Source: Blattabacterium cuenoti (GTDB taxonomy: Bacteria > Bacteroidota > Bacteroidia > Flavobacteriales > Blattabacteriaceae). From it: 64,000 nucleotides of DNA. The position numbers and the translations under genes are program-made. The notes beneath the pieces were generated by a model, which did not search any database, was not told the DNA's origin, and was given only the letters and a program-made list of their open reading frames with translations. Below, one piece after another: positions 29,017 to 37,959 of this stretch. Within the stretch, counting starts at the first letter, position 1; the number at the start of each line of letters is the position of its first letter. The stretch covers positions 87,773 to 151,772 of the forward strand of contig NZ_CP059210.1 of assembly GCF_014252095.1 (NCBI RefSeq), read 5' to 3'.

Positions 29017-29103
29017 TTTCCTATTTTTTTTTTTACGAAATTAATAAACTTTATATAAAAAAAATTCTAATTTTTTATTAAATTTTATCAACTTTGATCA
29101 TGT

Positions 29104-29259
29104 ATGATAATTAAATTTATAGGATTTTTACTTTTCCTACTCATAGCCATCTCTGGATTTTGGTGTGTCATTTTTTTATCTTTTTTTAGTATATATTGGC
29201 TTATCAGTGTAGTAGGAATTAACATTATAAAAAAAATTGAAAAAAAAAATAGAAAATAG
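29104..29259 (+). CDS. Small hydrophobic protein, 51 residues, unknown
   Basis: The frame begins MIIKFIGFLLFLLIAISGFW and continues hydrophobic to about residue 42, then ends in a basic tail. It could form one long or two short membrane helices with a cytoplasmic positive end. I do not recognise it. It lies 87 bases after the divergent fumC start and overlaps the FtsB-like gene by 23 bases. Hydrophobic frames arise easily in T-rich DNA, so it may not be expressed, or it may be the shrunken remains of a larger gene. Confidence 0.35.
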   Translation: MIIKFIGFLLFLLIAISGFWCVIFLSFFSIYWLISVVGINIIKKIEKKNRK

Positions 29260-29551
29260 AATAGCTTTTTATGAAAAAAAAATATTTAAGAATAAATATT
29301 TTTGGATCAGTCTATTTTTTTCTATATGGATGTTTTTTTTTGATACAAATTCTTTGGTTTTGCACTGGAAATTTAAAAAAAATATAAATAAAATGATCTC
29401 AGATAGAGATTCTTTAAAGAGAAAAATTTTTTTGGAAGGAAATCATTTAAAAAAATTAAAAACAGATTCTAAATATCTGGAAAAATTAGCTAGAGAAAAA
29501 TTCTACATGAAAAAAGAAGATGAGGATTTATTTGTCATAAAAAAAAATTGA
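29237..29551 (+). CDS. Septum formation initiator (FtsB/DivIC) family protein
   Basis: FtsB/DivIC proteins are small bitopic division proteins that bridge FtsL and FtsQ. The 104 residues show a short basic N-terminus, one membrane segment (about residues 22-38, WISLFFSIWMFFFDTNS), then a coiled coil. The family end motif KLAREKFYMKKEDEDLFVI is present. WMFFFDTNS closely resembles flavobacterial homologues. The start is probably TTG at 29237, as no suitable ATG is in frame. It implies that part of the divisome is retained. Confidence 0.88.
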   Translation: MKKKIENRIAFYEKKIFKNKYFWISLFFSIWMFFFDTNSLVLHWKFKKNINKMISDRDSLKRKIFLEGNHLKKLKTDSKYLEKLAREKFYMKKEDEDLFVIKKN

Positions 29552-29563
29552 CGTTAATTTTTT

Positions 29564-31438
29564 TTAACGTCCCATATACACTAACAAAATACTTAAATCT
29601 GAAGGAGAAACTCCGCTAATTCTTGACGCTTGTGCTAAAGAATTTGGACGATGATAAGCTAATTTTTCTCTACCCTCTAGAGAAAGAGATGGGATTTTTC
29701 CATAATCAAAATTTTCGGGAATTTTAAGATTTTCAAGTTTTAACAATTTTTTTGCATTTTCTTTCTCTCTATCAAGATATCCCCTATATTTAATCTGAAT
29801 AGATACTATCTCCAAAATTTCTTGAGAAAAATTATTTTTTTCTATATTTTTTTTTAAAAATGGAATAGAAATAATATCGTGGATCTCAATTTCAGAACGG
29901 GATAGAATCCTATCTATTTTTTTTTCATGAAATATGATTGGAGATTTTTTTTCAATCAAAATAGGATTGATAATTTTTGGTTTTAAATTCTCCTTTTGAA
30001 AAAAAGAAAGACATTTTTCTATCTGAGATTTTTTTTTATCTACTGCTTTCATTTTTTCATATGAATTGAGCCCAATTTCATATCCCATTTTGGTTAATCT
30101 TTCGTCTGCATTATCTTGACGTAATAACATTCTATACTCAGCTCTTGAAGTAAACATTCTATAGGGTTCTTCTGTTCCTTTTGTGATCAAATCATCTATT
30201 AAAACCCCTATATAAGCTTGACTTCTTTTAAGAATAAAAGGTTCCTTTTGATGAATTTTTAAATGAGCATTAATTCCTGCAATTAAACCTTGTGCGGCAG
30301 CTTCTTCATATCCCGTTGTTCCATTAATTTGTCCAGCAAAAAAAAGATTACCAATCAACTTACTTTCTAAAGTAAATTTTAATTGTATAGGAGGAAAATA
30401 ATCATATTCAATTGCATATCCAGGTCTTAACATTTTGGCTTTTTCAAATCCTGAAATGTTTCTCAAAGCTTGATATTGGATTTTTTCTGGTAAAGAAGTG
30501 GAAAATCCATTTATATAGACTTCTACAGTATTCCAACCTTCTGGTTCTACAAAAATATGGTGTTCTTCTTTATCTGGAAATCTATAAATCTTTTCTTCAA
30601 TAGAAGGACAATATCGAGGACTAACACCTTGAATAGATCCTGTAAAAATTGGAGAAAATTTTAAATTTTTACGAATTAAATCATGAACTTTTTTATTGGT
30701 AAATGTAATATGGCATTTACGTTGTTTTTTTAATTTTATAGTCTTTGAAAAAGAAAATTTCTTAGGATTTAAATCTCCTTCTTGAGATTCCATTTCATGG
30801 TAGTTTAAAAAACGTCCATCTACTCTTGGAGATGTTCCTGTTTTCATTCTTCCATATCGAAATCCTAAACTTTTTAATTGCTCCGTGATCCCTTTAACTT
30901 CTTGTTCCGCTATCCTTCCTCCACTAACGATTTTTTTTCCAATATGAATTTTTCCATTTAAAAATGTTCCATTTGTAAGAATAACCGATTTTCCCTTAAT
31001 TTTGATTCCAAAAGAAGTTATAACTCCTTTTACTTTTTCCTTTTTTACAATTAAAGAAATCACTGTATCTTGGTATAGATCTAATTTTGAATTTTTTTCT
31101 AGAAAAGATCTCCAATGATTAGAAAATAATTTTCTATCACATTGAGCTCTTGGACTCCACATAGCAGGCCCCTTAGATTTATTTAACATTCTAAATTGTA
31201 TCATACTATAATCTGTAATTATTCCGGAAAAACCTCCTAAAGCATCTATTTCTCTTACAATCTGTCCTTTTGCTATTCCTCCTATAGCTGGATTACAAGA
31301 CATTTGACCGATTGTTTGTAAATTTGTAGTGATTAGTAAAGTTTTGGATCCCATATTAGCAGAAGCAGATGCAGCTTCTGCCCCAGCATGACCGCCTCCA
31401 ACCACAATTACATCATAAACACTTGAAAATAAACACAT
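29564..31438 (-). CDS. mnmG: tRNA uridine-5-carboxymethylaminomethyl modification enzyme MnmG
   Basis: MnmG (GidA) with MnmE adds the carboxymethylaminomethyl group to U34 of several tRNAs, the partner modification to MnmA thiolation. The 624 residues have the FAD-binding [17 protein letters not shown] at the N-terminus, [17 protein letters not shown], and the conserved GTSPRVDGR, ending in the helical C-terminal domain ([16 protein letters not shown]). It is full length. It follows ybeY by seven bases on the minus strand, and both gene products act on RNA. Confidence 0.97.
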   Translation of the reverse strand: MCLFSSVYDVIVVGGGHAGAEAASASANMGSKTLLITTNLQTIGQMSCNPAIGGIAKGQIVREIDALGGFSGIITDYSMIQFRMLNKSKGPAMWSPRAQCDRKLFSNHWRSFLEKNSKLDLYQDTVISLIVKKEKVKGVITSFGIKIKGKSVILTNGTFLNGKIHIGKKIVSGGRIAEQEVKGITEQLKSLGFRYGRMKTGTSPRVDGRFLNYHEMESQEGDLNPKKFSFSKTIKLKKQRKCHITFTNKKVHDLIRKNLKFSPIFTGSIQGVSPRYCPSIEEKIYRFPDKEEHHIFVEPEGWNTVEVYINGFSTSLPEKIQYQALRNISGFEKAKMLRPGYAIEYDYFPPIQLKFTLESKLIGNLFFAGQINGTTGYEEAAAQGLIAGINAHLKIHQKEPFILKRSQAYIGVLIDDLITKGTEEPYRMFTSRAEYRMLLRQDNADERLTKMGYEIGLNSYEKMKAVDKKKSQIEKCLSFFQKENLKPKIINPILIEKKSPIIFHEKKIDRILSRSEIEIHDIISIPFLKKNIEKNNFSQEILEIVSIQIKYRGYLDREKENAKKLLKLENLKIPENFDYGKIPSLSLEGREKLAYHRPNSLAQASRISGVSPSDLSILLVYMGR

Positions 31439-31445
31439 GATTTTT

Positions 31446-31865
31446 TCAAAATTGAAATAAAATTAAATAAAACTCCTCTTTTTTCTTCATAAGTTTTTCA
31501 TTGATTTGATCCTCATATCCCAAAAAATGCAATATTGCATGTATCATAACTCTTTTTAATTCAACTTGAAAAAATTGATTCCATTGTTTAGAATTCTCTA
31601 AAACACGATCTATGCTAATAAAAACATCTCCGGATATCTTATGAGAAGGAGGAGTAGAAGAATAAGCAAAAGCGATGACATCTGTATAAAAATCTTTTTG
31701 TAGATATTTTTTATTTAAATTTAAAAGATAATGATCATTACAAAAAATATAATTAATATTTCCAATTTCTTTTCCTTCATTTTTTAATATAAGATAAATA
31801 GTTTGAATAAAAAGAGATTTATTTGTAATAGAAAAGTTAGAAATCTCGTAAAAAAAATTAATCAT
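31446..31865 (-). CDS. ybeY: Endoribonuclease YbeY (rRNA maturation factor)
   Basis: YbeY is a zinc-dependent endoribonuclease for 16S rRNA 3'-end maturation and ribosome quality control. The zinc motif is [14 protein letters not shown]; the third ligand of the E. coli HxxxHxxxxxH motif is not a histidine, which I also recall from flavobacterial homologues (GYKD). I start at MINFFYEIS (31865), the usual opening of the family here. A longer frame begins at 31904. The product has 139 residues. It is co-directional with mnmG. Confidence 0.92.
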   Translation of the reverse strand: MINFFYEISNFSITNKSLFIQTIYLILKNEGKEIGNINYIFCNDHYLLNLNKKYLQKDFYTDVIAFAYSSTPPSHKISGDVFISIDRVLENSKQWNQFFQVELKRVMIHAILHFLGYEDQINEKLMKKKEEFYLILFQF

Positions 31866-31910
31866 AAAAAAAATTTTTTTATTTTTACGATCATAAGAGT
31901 TCATAATTAA

Positions 31911-32612
31911 ATGAAAAAAATAAGAAATGCGATTCCAAATATCTTTACTTTATTAAATCTCCTTTTTGGATGCATTTCTATAACTTTTTTACAATCAAAA
32001 TGTTTTGAATCTTCTGCTATTTGCACCATATTTTCATTGACTTTTGATTTTCTAGATGGATTTCTTTCTAGATTCATGAAAAATGAAAGTAAATTAGGTA
32101 AAGAATTAGACTCTTTAGCAGATATGATATCTTTTGGTTTAGTTCCATCTATTATTGTTTTTATGATATTGAAAAATATAGAAAAACACCAAAAAATTCC
32201 ATTCATTGAATGGTCAGCTTTTCTAATTGCTATATTTTCTGCATGGCGTTTAGCGGAGTTTAATATACACAACTCTTCTAGAAAAAATTTTGGATTAACT
32301 ACTCCAGTAAATGCTTTGTTTTTTACTTCTTTATCTATTCTAAAAAGTAGAAATACAGATTTTCTTGTTTTATCTCCTATAAAAATGCTTTTTACGATTT
32401 TCTTTTCTTGTTACTTTCTCATATCTAGAATAAAAATGCTTCCCTTGGTTTTTGAAGGTATTTCTTGGAAAAAAAATAAAATACGTTATTTATTTTTATT
32501 GATTAGTATATTTCTTTTATTAATTTTACACTTAATAGCGTTACCATGTATTATCATTTTTTACATTATAACTTCAATTTATTTTCATAGATTTAGAAAA
32601 AATTCACATTAA
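31911..32612 (+). CDS. pssA: CDP-diacylglycerol--serine O-phosphatidyltransferase
   Basis: PssA makes phosphatidylserine, the precursor of phosphatidylethanolamine. The 233 residues form several membrane segments. The CDP-alcohol phosphotransferase motif reads DGFLSRFMKNESKLGKELD then SLAD; the usual Ala before Arg is Ser, while the metal-binding aspartates are kept. The length suits the Bacteroidota enzyme. Another CDP-alcohol transferase is conceivable, but the N-terminal IPNIFTLLNLLFGC is typical of PssA. It is divergent from ybeY and precedes the exonuclease gene by three bases. Confidence 0.9.
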   Translation: MKKIRNAIPNIFTLLNLLFGCISITFLQSKCFESSAICTIFSLTFDFLDGFLSRFMKNESKLGKELDSLADMISFGLVPSIIVFMILKNIEKHQKIPFIEWSAFLIAIFSAWRLAEFNIHNSSRKNFGLTTPVNALFFTSLSILKSRNTDFLVLSPIKMLFTIFFSCYFLISRIKMLPLVFEGISWKKNKIRYLFLLISIFLLLILHLIALPCIIIFYIITSIYFHRFRKNSH

Positions 32613-32615
32613 CAC

Positions 32616-33383
32616 ATGAAACTACGACTATATCGTCCTATATGCTTCTTCGATATAGAAGCTACAGGAGTCAATATTGGAAAAGATAGAATCATAGAAA
32701 TATCTATATTGAAAATATTTCCAAATGGAAATCAGGAAGATAAAACCTGGCTTGTTTTTCCTGAAATACCTATTCCACCAAAATCTACAGCTATTCATGG
32801 AATTAAAGATGAAGATGTTGCAGGAAAATTACCATTTAAAGATGTAGCCATTCAGATTTTTAGAATGATTGAAAATACGGACTTAGCGGGATATAATTCT
32901 AATAGATTTGATATTCCTATTTTAGTGGAAGAAATGCTACGTGCTGGAATATCTTTCGATATCAAAAAACATAAAACAATAGATGTTCAAGTCATTTTTC
33001 ATAAAATGGAACCTCGAACTCTTTCAGCGGCTTATAAATATTATTGTAAAAAAAACCTTATAAAAGCTCATAGTTCCAAAGCCGATACATTGGCTACATA
33101 CGAAATATTGCTAGCACAACTAGAAAAATATCAAGATCTAAAACAAGATGTAAAAAGTTTAAATCAATTTTCCCACCAAAAAAATTTAGCGGACCTTGCT
33201 GGTTTTATAAAGATAGATGAAGAAGGAAATGAAATATTTAATTTTGGAAAATATAAAGGAGAAAAAGTTTATGAAATTTTCGAAAAAGATCCAAATTATT
33301 ATGGTTGGATACAGAATTCTAATTTTCCCTTATATACAAAAAAAATATTAACAGGTGTTAAATTACGGAAATTTAATAAATAA
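32616..33383 (+). CDS. DnaQ-like 3'-5' exonuclease (DEDDh family)
   Basis: The N-terminal domain has all exonuclease motifs: FFDIEATG (Asp, Glu), LAGYNSNRFDIPIL (Asp) and AHSSKADTLATYEIL (His, Asp). It is a proofreading-type 3'-5' exonuclease. The C-terminal part (about residues 190-255) has the small NFGKYKGEKVYEIFEKDPNYYGWI module also found in Bacteroidota homologues. It is often labelled DNA polymerase III epsilon, but the extra module and stand-alone setting leave its exact role open. It is convergent with htpG. Confidence 0.88.
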   Translation: MKLRLYRPICFFDIEATGVNIGKDRIIEISILKIFPNGNQEDKTWLVFPEIPIPPKSTAIHGIKDEDVAGKLPFKDVAIQIFRMIENTDLAGYNSNRFDIPILVEEMLRAGISFDIKKHKTIDVQVIFHKMEPRTLSAAYKYYCKKNLIKAHSSKADTLATYEILLAQLEKYQDLKQDVKSLNQFSHQKNLADLAGFIKIDEEGNEIFNFGKYKGEKVYEIFEKDPNYYGWIQNSNFPLYTKKILTGVKLRKFNK

Positions 33384-35219
33384 TTATTTAGAAAGATCTT
33401 CTAATTTTTTTGAAATAAAAAGAGTTAAATTTTTCCCCTGCAACAAATTTTTGGATAAAAGAGTTAAATTAAAAACCTCTTGAATGAGGATTTTTTTATT
33501 CTCATCTTTTGGTTCCTTTAATATTTTTTTTATTAAAAGATGATTTGTGTTAACAATTAATTGATAAAATTTATCTTGATCGTTTTCCACAATTTTTCTT
33601 CCTAGAGTATTCATTTCTTTCATCCTTCGTAAAAATTCTGGAATGATAATTAAAAAAGGAGAGTCTTTTTTTGATAAATTTTCCAACTTTACGGAAAATT
33701 TATATTCTTTCATCAAATGAGTGTTGATAAGATTTTTTAAATCTTCTTTCTCTTTTTCAGAAATTTCTGAAGAATACTTTTCTTCTTTGTGAATTAATTT
33801 ATCAATAGGATCTGAATCTATACGAACAAAAGAAATATCTGGATCATCCATTTCTAGTTTTTGGATCAAATGGACTGTAAGTGGACTATTCAAAATTAAA
33901 ACTTCATAAGATCTATCTTCCGCGTTTTGAATATAACTATATTGTTTTTCTTTGTCTGAAGTATAGAGAAAAACAATTTTTCCATCTTTGTTTTTTTGAA
34001 AGTTTTTTATTTTTTCTTTGAATTCTTCCAAAGTAAAAAACATTCCATTTATAGTAGAAAAAATAAAGAACTTTTTGGCTTTTTCAAAAAAGTTTTTTGT
34101 ACTAATCATTCCATATTCTACGATGAGTTTTATATATTCCCACTTTTTTTGAAAGTTTTCCCTATCTGTTCTAAACAGAGAATCTAGTTTATTCGAGACC
34201 TTTCTTGTAATATATTTTGATATATTTTTTACAGATGGATCTGATTGAAGATGAGAACGTGATACATTAAGAGGAATGTCAGGAGAATCAATCACTCCTT
34301 TTAATAAACTGAGAAAATCTGGAACCACTCCCTCTAAGTTATCCGTAATATAAACTTGATTTTTGTATAAATGTATTCTATCTTTCTGAAAGTCAATTTT
34401 ATTTTCTATTTTTGGAAAATATAAAATTCCTGTTAAACGAAAAGGATGATCTATGTTTAAATGAATCCAAAATAAAGCATTTTCTAATTGATTTGGATAT
34501 AGTTCATGATAAAAATCTAGATAGTCTTTGTCCTTTAAAAGGGTAGGATTTTTTTTCCAAGCAGGAGTAGTATTATTAATGAATATCTCTTTCTCCTTTT
34601 CTGTTGAAGATAGATAGATAATTATAGGCGTAAATTTACAATATTTTTGAAGCAATTTTAAGATACGATCATATTCTAAAAATTCTCTGCTTTCTTCATT
34701 AAGAAAAAGAACTATTTCCGTTCCTCTATCTCTTTTTTCTATTTCATTCATCCTGAATGTTGGAGTCCCTTCGCAAGACCAAAAAATAGAGGGGGAATTT
34801 TTTTCATAAGATTGAGTGTAAATAACTACTTTACGAGCTACCATAAAAGAAGAATAAAAACCTAATCCAAAATGTCCAATAATAGAAAAAGATGCAGAAT
34901 TTTTATATTTCTGAATGAATTCTTCCGCACCAGAAAAAGCGATTTGATTGATATATTTTTCTACTTCTTCTTTCGTCATTCCAATCCCATTATCAATGAT
35001 ATGAATCGTTTGATTTTTTTTATCAATTTTTACTTTGATTTTTAAATCATCAAGAATTTCTTCTATTTTTCCTAATTTTTCTATAGTTCTTAATTTAAGA
35101 ATAGCATCCGTTGCATTGGATACTAATTCTCTTAAAAAAACTTCTTGATCTGAATAAAGAAATCTTTTAATGATAGGAAAAATATTATCTGAAGTAACAC
35201 TAATCTTATCCTTTTCCAT
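33384..35219 (-). CDS. htpG: Chaperone HtpG (Hsp90)
   Basis: HtpG is the bacterial Hsp90, an ATP-driven chaperone. The GHKL ATP-binding domain has ELVSNATDAILKLR, DNGIGMTKEEV and GHFGLGFYSSFMVA. The middle domain with GVIDSPDIPLNVSRSHLQ follows, then a C-terminal dimerisation domain. It has 611 residues, a little shorter than the E. coli protein. A dyad repeat identical over 12 bases to the one in front of grpE lies 74 bases before its start, with a -7-like box between, which hints at joint heat-shock control. Confidence 0.97.
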   Translation of the reverse strand: MEKDKISVTSDNIFPIIKRFLYSDQEVFLRELVSNATDAILKLRTIEKLGKIEEILDDLKIKVKIDKKNQTIHIIDNGIGMTKEEVEKYINQIAFSGAEEFIQKYKNSASFSIIGHFGLGFYSSFMVARKVVIYTQSYEKNSPSIFWSCEGTPTFRMNEIEKRDRGTEIVLFLNEESREFLEYDRILKLLQKYCKFTPIIIYLSSTEKEKEIFINNTTPAWKKNPTLLKDKDYLDFYHELYPNQLENALFWIHLNIDHPFRLTGILYFPKIENKIDFQKDRIHLYKNQVYITDNLEGVVPDFLSLLKGVIDSPDIPLNVSRSHLQSDPSVKNISKYITRKVSNKLDSLFRTDRENFQKKWEYIKLIVEYGMISTKNFFEKAKKFFIFSTINGMFFTLEEFKEKIKNFQKNKDGKIVFLYTSDKEKQYSYIQNAEDRSYEVLILNSPLTVHLIQKLEMDDPDISFVRIDSDPIDKLIHKEEKYSSEISEKEKEDLKNLINTHLMKEYKFSVKLENLSKKDSPFLIIIPEFLRRMKEMNTLGRKIVENDQDKFYQLIVNTNHLLIKKILKEPKDENKKILIQEVFNLTLLSKNLLQGKNLTLFISKKLEDLSK

Positions 35220-35264
35220 AAAAATTCTAGGTTTTTTATGTATGTAAATAATAAAGAAAAATTA

Positions 35265-35303
35265 CAAAGATTATACCATTTCAAATGAAAAAGACATTAT
35301 GTC
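35265..35303 (-). promoter_or_regulatory. Dyad repeat and -7-like element upstream of htpG
   Basis: GACATTATGTC (35293-35303, followed by A) is the same dyad as at 4658-4668 before grpE. In htpG orientation it is followed after 20 bases by AATCTTTG (35272-35265), a one-mismatch version of TAnnTTTG. The dyad sits exactly where the -33 box should be. Alternatively, the dyad plus the T5 run that follows it on the minus strand could be a weak ftsY terminator. A regulatory role is inference from the match with grpE. Confidence 0.42.
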
Positions 35304-35307
35304 AGTC

Positions 35308-36264
35308 CTATATTGGTATTTCTGGTTCTGGAAGAAAAAAAGAATCAATAAACTTTTTTCCATTAAATTCTTTTAAATCTTGTATTTTTTCTCCTATTCC
35401 AATATACTTAATAGGAACTTGAAACTGATCCATTATTCCTATAACTACGCCACCTTTAGCTGTTCCTTCTAATTTAGTTAATATTATGGAAGAAATTTTT
35501 ACAAAAGAAATAAATTTTTTTACTTGTTCAAAAGCATTTTGTCCTGTAGAAGCATCCAGAACAAGCATGATTTCATGAGGAGCTTTAGCGATAACTTTTT
35601 TCATTACTCTACTTATTTTAGCCAGTTCTTCCATAAGACCAATTCGATTTTGCAATCTACCGGCTGTATCAATCAATACTACATCCATCTTTTTAGATTT
35701 AGCAGATTGTAAAGTATCGTATGCGACAGACGCAGGATCCGCATACATATGTTGTTTTATTAGTGGAACATTAGCTGTATCTGACCAGATTTCAAGTTGA
35801 TTTATAGCTGCTGCACGAAATGTGTCCGCAGCTCCTATAATCAAATTAAATCCTTTTTTTTTTAGAAAAAAAGCCAATTTACCAATTGTAGTAGTCTTTC
35901 CAACTCCATTTACTCCGACCATCATAATTACGTATGGTTTTCTTTCTTCTTCTATTTTTTTTTCTAAACATTCATTTTTAATATTCTTAAATAGAGATTC
36001 AATTTCTTCTTTAAGAAGTTGATATAATTCTTGAATCTTCCCCCCATACTTTTCCTTTTGAATTCTTTTTTCAAGATTATGAATAATCTTGATAGTAGTT
36101 TTTGTTCCTATATCTGAAGATAACAAGACTTCTTCTATATGATCAATAAAATCTGTATCTAATTTTGATTTTCGAAAAAAAAGACTCTTTATTCTAGAAA
36201 AGAAGGATTCCCTAGTTTTTTTCAATTCACGATCAAATGTTTCTTTGTTTTTTATAAAAAACAT
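35308..36264 (-). CDS. ftsY: Signal recognition particle receptor FtsY
   Basis: FtsY is the GTPase that docks SRP-ribosome complexes at the membrane. The 318 residues contain only the NG domain: the N four-helix bundle, then GTPase motifs GVNGVGKTTTIGKLA, DTFRAAAINQLE, DTAGRLQN and TKLEGTAKGG. The acidic A domain of E. coli FtsY is missing, as is normal in this phylum. It is the last gene of rpmB-rpmG-DUF4295-ftsY on the minus strand. It shows that co-translational membrane insertion is retained. Confidence 0.97.
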   Translation of the reverse strand: MFFIKNKETFDRELKKTRESFFSRIKSLFFRKSKLDTDFIDHIEEVLLSSDIGTKTTIKIIHNLEKRIQKEKYGGKIQELYQLLKEEIESLFKNIKNECLEKKIEEERKPYVIMMVGVNGVGKTTTIGKLAFFLKKKGFNLIIGAADTFRAAAINQLEIWSDTANVPLIKQHMYADPASVAYDTLQSAKSKKMDVVLIDTAGRLQNRIGLMEELAKISRVMKKVIAKAPHEIMLVLDASTGQNAFEQVKKFISFVKISSIILTKLEGTAKGGVVIGIMDQFQVPIKYIGIGEKIQDLKEFNGKKFIDSFFLPEPEIPI

Positions 36265-36287
36265 GATATCTGTGATTTATTTCGAAA

Positions 36288-36446
36288 TTAGTTATTTTTT
36301 TTAAAAAAATTCTTGACCTCGTTATCAGTTAACATTTTATCTTCAAAAGTATAAGAACCAGATTTTTTTGATTTAATTATTCTAATAGCCAAAATCATTT
36401 TTTGGGAAATTTTTTTCTTTTTCTTTTCTGTAATTTTTTTAGACAT
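36288..36446 (-). CDS. DUF4295 family small protein
   Basis: The 52-residue product starts MSKKITEKKKKKISQKMILA and contains IRIIKSKKSGSYTFEDKM, then the tail NEVKNFFKKN. This matches the small Bacteroidota-specific DUF4295 family, typically encoded between rpmG and ftsY as here. The family has no established function; the basic composition and ribosomal gene neighbours suggest a ribosome link, which is inference. It begins two bases after the rpmG stop and ends 23 bases before the ftsY start. Confidence 0.85.
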   Translation of the reverse strand: MSKKITEKKKKKISQKMILAIRIIKSKKSGSYTFEDKMLTDNEVKNFFKKNN

Positions 36447-36448
36447 AT

Positions 36449-36631
36449 TTATTTAATTTCTTTATGAAGAGTATATTTCCTCAGTATAGAATTATATTTC
36501 TTTAATTCTATTCTTTTAGGAGTATTTCTTTTATTCTTAGTAGTCACATATCTAGAAACCCCACCAATCCCACTTTTTTTCTGTTCACTACATTCCAAGA
36601 TTATTTGAATCCGATTTCCTTTTTTTCCCAT
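36449..36631 (-). CDS. rpmG: 50S ribosomal protein L33
   Basis: L33 binds near the E site of the large subunit. The 60 residues include [37 protein letters not shown] in family order: ECSEQ, then RYVTTKN, then PKRIELKKY. There is a single Cys rather than the four of the zinc-binding form, so this is the zinc-independent type. Its start overlaps the rpmB stop by one base. It is followed after two bases by the DUF4295 gene. Confidence 0.96.
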   Translation of the reverse strand: MGKKGNRIQIILECSEQKKSGIGGVSRYVTTKNKRNTPKRIELKKYNSILRKYTLHKEIK

Positions 36632-36858
36632 TAATATTTATATTTGAAACGTTTTAATGCTTTTTCGATTCCTATTTTATTAATAAGTTTAATAGCAGAA
36701 GTACAAATTTTTAAGGTAATCCATTTTTTTTCTTTTGTTAAAAAAAAACGTTTTTTACATAGATTTATGTTGAAACGACGTTTATTTTTGTTATTAGCAT
36801 GAGATACTTTATTCCCGATCATAGCTCTCTTTCCTGTAAGTTCACAAACTTTTGACAT
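36631..36858 (-). CDS. rpmB: 50S ribosomal protein L28
   Basis: L28 is a small basic large-subunit protein. The 75 residues open with [20 protein letters not shown], the conserved L28 start, and continue with the [11 protein letters not shown] and [15 protein letters not shown] segments. The length fits the Bacteroidota form. It is the first gene of the rpmB-rpmG-DUF4295-ftsY operon, and a promoter with both consensus boxes lies just upstream, with an expected leader of only about 23 bases. Confidence 0.97.
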   Translation of the reverse strand: MSKVCELTGKRAMIGNKVSHANNKNKRRFNINLCKKRFFLTKEKKWITLKICTSAIKLINKIGIEKALKRFKYKY

Positions 36859-36886
36859 AATTATTTTTTTGACTAACTTTAGTCTC

Positions 36887-36919
36887 CAAAATTAGCTAAT
36901 ATAGGTCAAATATACCAAA
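36887..36919 (-). promoter_or_regulatory. Bacteroidota-type promoter of rpmB-ftsY operon
   Basis: On the minus strand TTTG (36919-36916), 21 bases, then TAATTTTG (36894-36887) match the -33 and -7 consensus exactly. A second box, TATATTTG (36914-36907), also fits TAnnTTTG, but I see no -33 partner for it. This is the cleanest promoter match in the window and serves as an internal reference for the others. Confidence 0.65.
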
Positions 36920-36943
36920 AAATCACAACCTAACTTATTTTCC

Positions 36944-37660
36944 ATGTCAGGACACAGCAAATGGGCTAATATACAACATAGAAAATCTAATCAAGATTTT
37001 AGAAAATCTAAAAAGTTTTCTAAAATCATTAAAGAAATTTCTATTGCAGTTAAAGAATCAGGTTTAAATAAAACTTCGTTTCGTTTAAAAAACGCTCTAC
37101 TCAATGCAAAATCCGTTAATATTCCTAAAAATACTATAGAAAGAGCTATACAAAAAGCTTCACAAGCTAATACGAATCATTTTAAAAATTTAAATTTAGA
37201 AGGACAAATTTACGGAATTAGCATGATTATAGAATGTATGACAGACAATCATATTAGAACTACTTCTGACATAAGAATTTTTTTTAAAAAAAAAGGAGGA
37301 AGATTATGTCATAACGGAGAATTGGTTCATTTGTTTAATCGCATAGGAATTTTTTCAATAAGAGAAAAAAATATACCTAACTCTATGGAAGATTTTGAAC
37401 TTATGATTATAGATTTTGGAGCAAAGGATCTTCTAAAAGATGAAAAAATAGTTTACATATACACAGATTTTGAATATTTTGGGACTATGAAAAATTATTT
37501 AGACAAATTGAATATCCCCCATCAATCGATAGTCAAACGTATAGCAAAACACCCAAAACATATTTCAGAAAAGGAGGAAGAAAGAATATTAAATTTCATG
37601 AAAGAAATTGAAAAATATGAAGATATAAAAAATATATATTCTAATATAGTCCAAACATGA
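36944..37660 (+). CDS. yebC: YebC/PmpR-family protein
   Basis: YebC-family proteins act as transcription regulators in some bacteria and, in more recent work, as translation factors helping ribosomes at proline stretches. The 238 residues open GHSKWANIQHRKSNQDFRKS and have IPKNTIERAIQKA, followed by the IIECMTDNHIRT region. The length is normal. Its TGA stop (37658-37660) lies inside the 5' strand of the RNase P RNA P1 helix, so translation ends on sequence shared with that RNA gene. Confidence 0.95.
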   Translation: MSGHSKWANIQHRKSNQDFRKSKKFSKIIKEISIAVKESGLNKTSFRLKNALLNAKSVNIPKNTIERAIQKASQANTNHFKNLNLEGQIYGISMIIECMTDNHIRTTSDIRIFFKKKGGRLCHNGELVHLFNRIGIFSIREKNIPNSMEDFELMIIDFGAKDLLKDEKIVYIYTDFEYFGTMKNYLDKLNIPHQSIVKRIAKHPKHISEKEEERILNFMKEIEKYEDIKNIYSNIVQT

Positions 37661-37951
37661 AAGTAAGATGTCCTATCGCATTTTTTTTTGAAAGAATGAG
37701 GAAAGTCCGGACACCATAGAGCAGTACAATGGGTAATACCCATCCACCGAAAGGTGAGGAATAGTGCAACAGAAAGAAAGTACAGGAAAGCTGTAGTGAA
37801 ATCATGTAAACTCTGTACGGTGAAATGCCATGTATACCGGATAATTGGCTCGATTTATACCGGGGGGTCGGCAGATAGAGATAGTGGGCAACTACTATCC
37901 TAGATAAATGATAGAGATTAAACAGAATCCGGCTTATAGTCTTACTTTCAT
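37657..37951 (+). ncRNA. rnpB: RNase P RNA
   Basis: This is the catalytic RNA that cuts tRNA 5' leaders. Universal landmarks are present: GAGGAAAGTCCGGACACC (from 37698), the CAGTGCAACAGAAAG-like segment ATAGTGCAACAGAAAG, and the 3' ACAGAATCCGGCTTATAG. The ends pair over 12 bases (37657-37668 with 37940-37951) to form P1. The exact 5' end is uncertain by a few bases and shares sequence with the yebC stop codon. tRNA-Ser follows after eight bases. The protein partner gene rnpA at 49.4-49.8 kb is frameshifted. Confidence 0.95.
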
Positions 37952-37959
37952 GTTATTTT

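Noticed and set aside
31907-32272. 121-residue minus-strand frame opposite pssA
   Set aside because: pssA on the other strand has an intact phosphotransferase motif; this frame has none.
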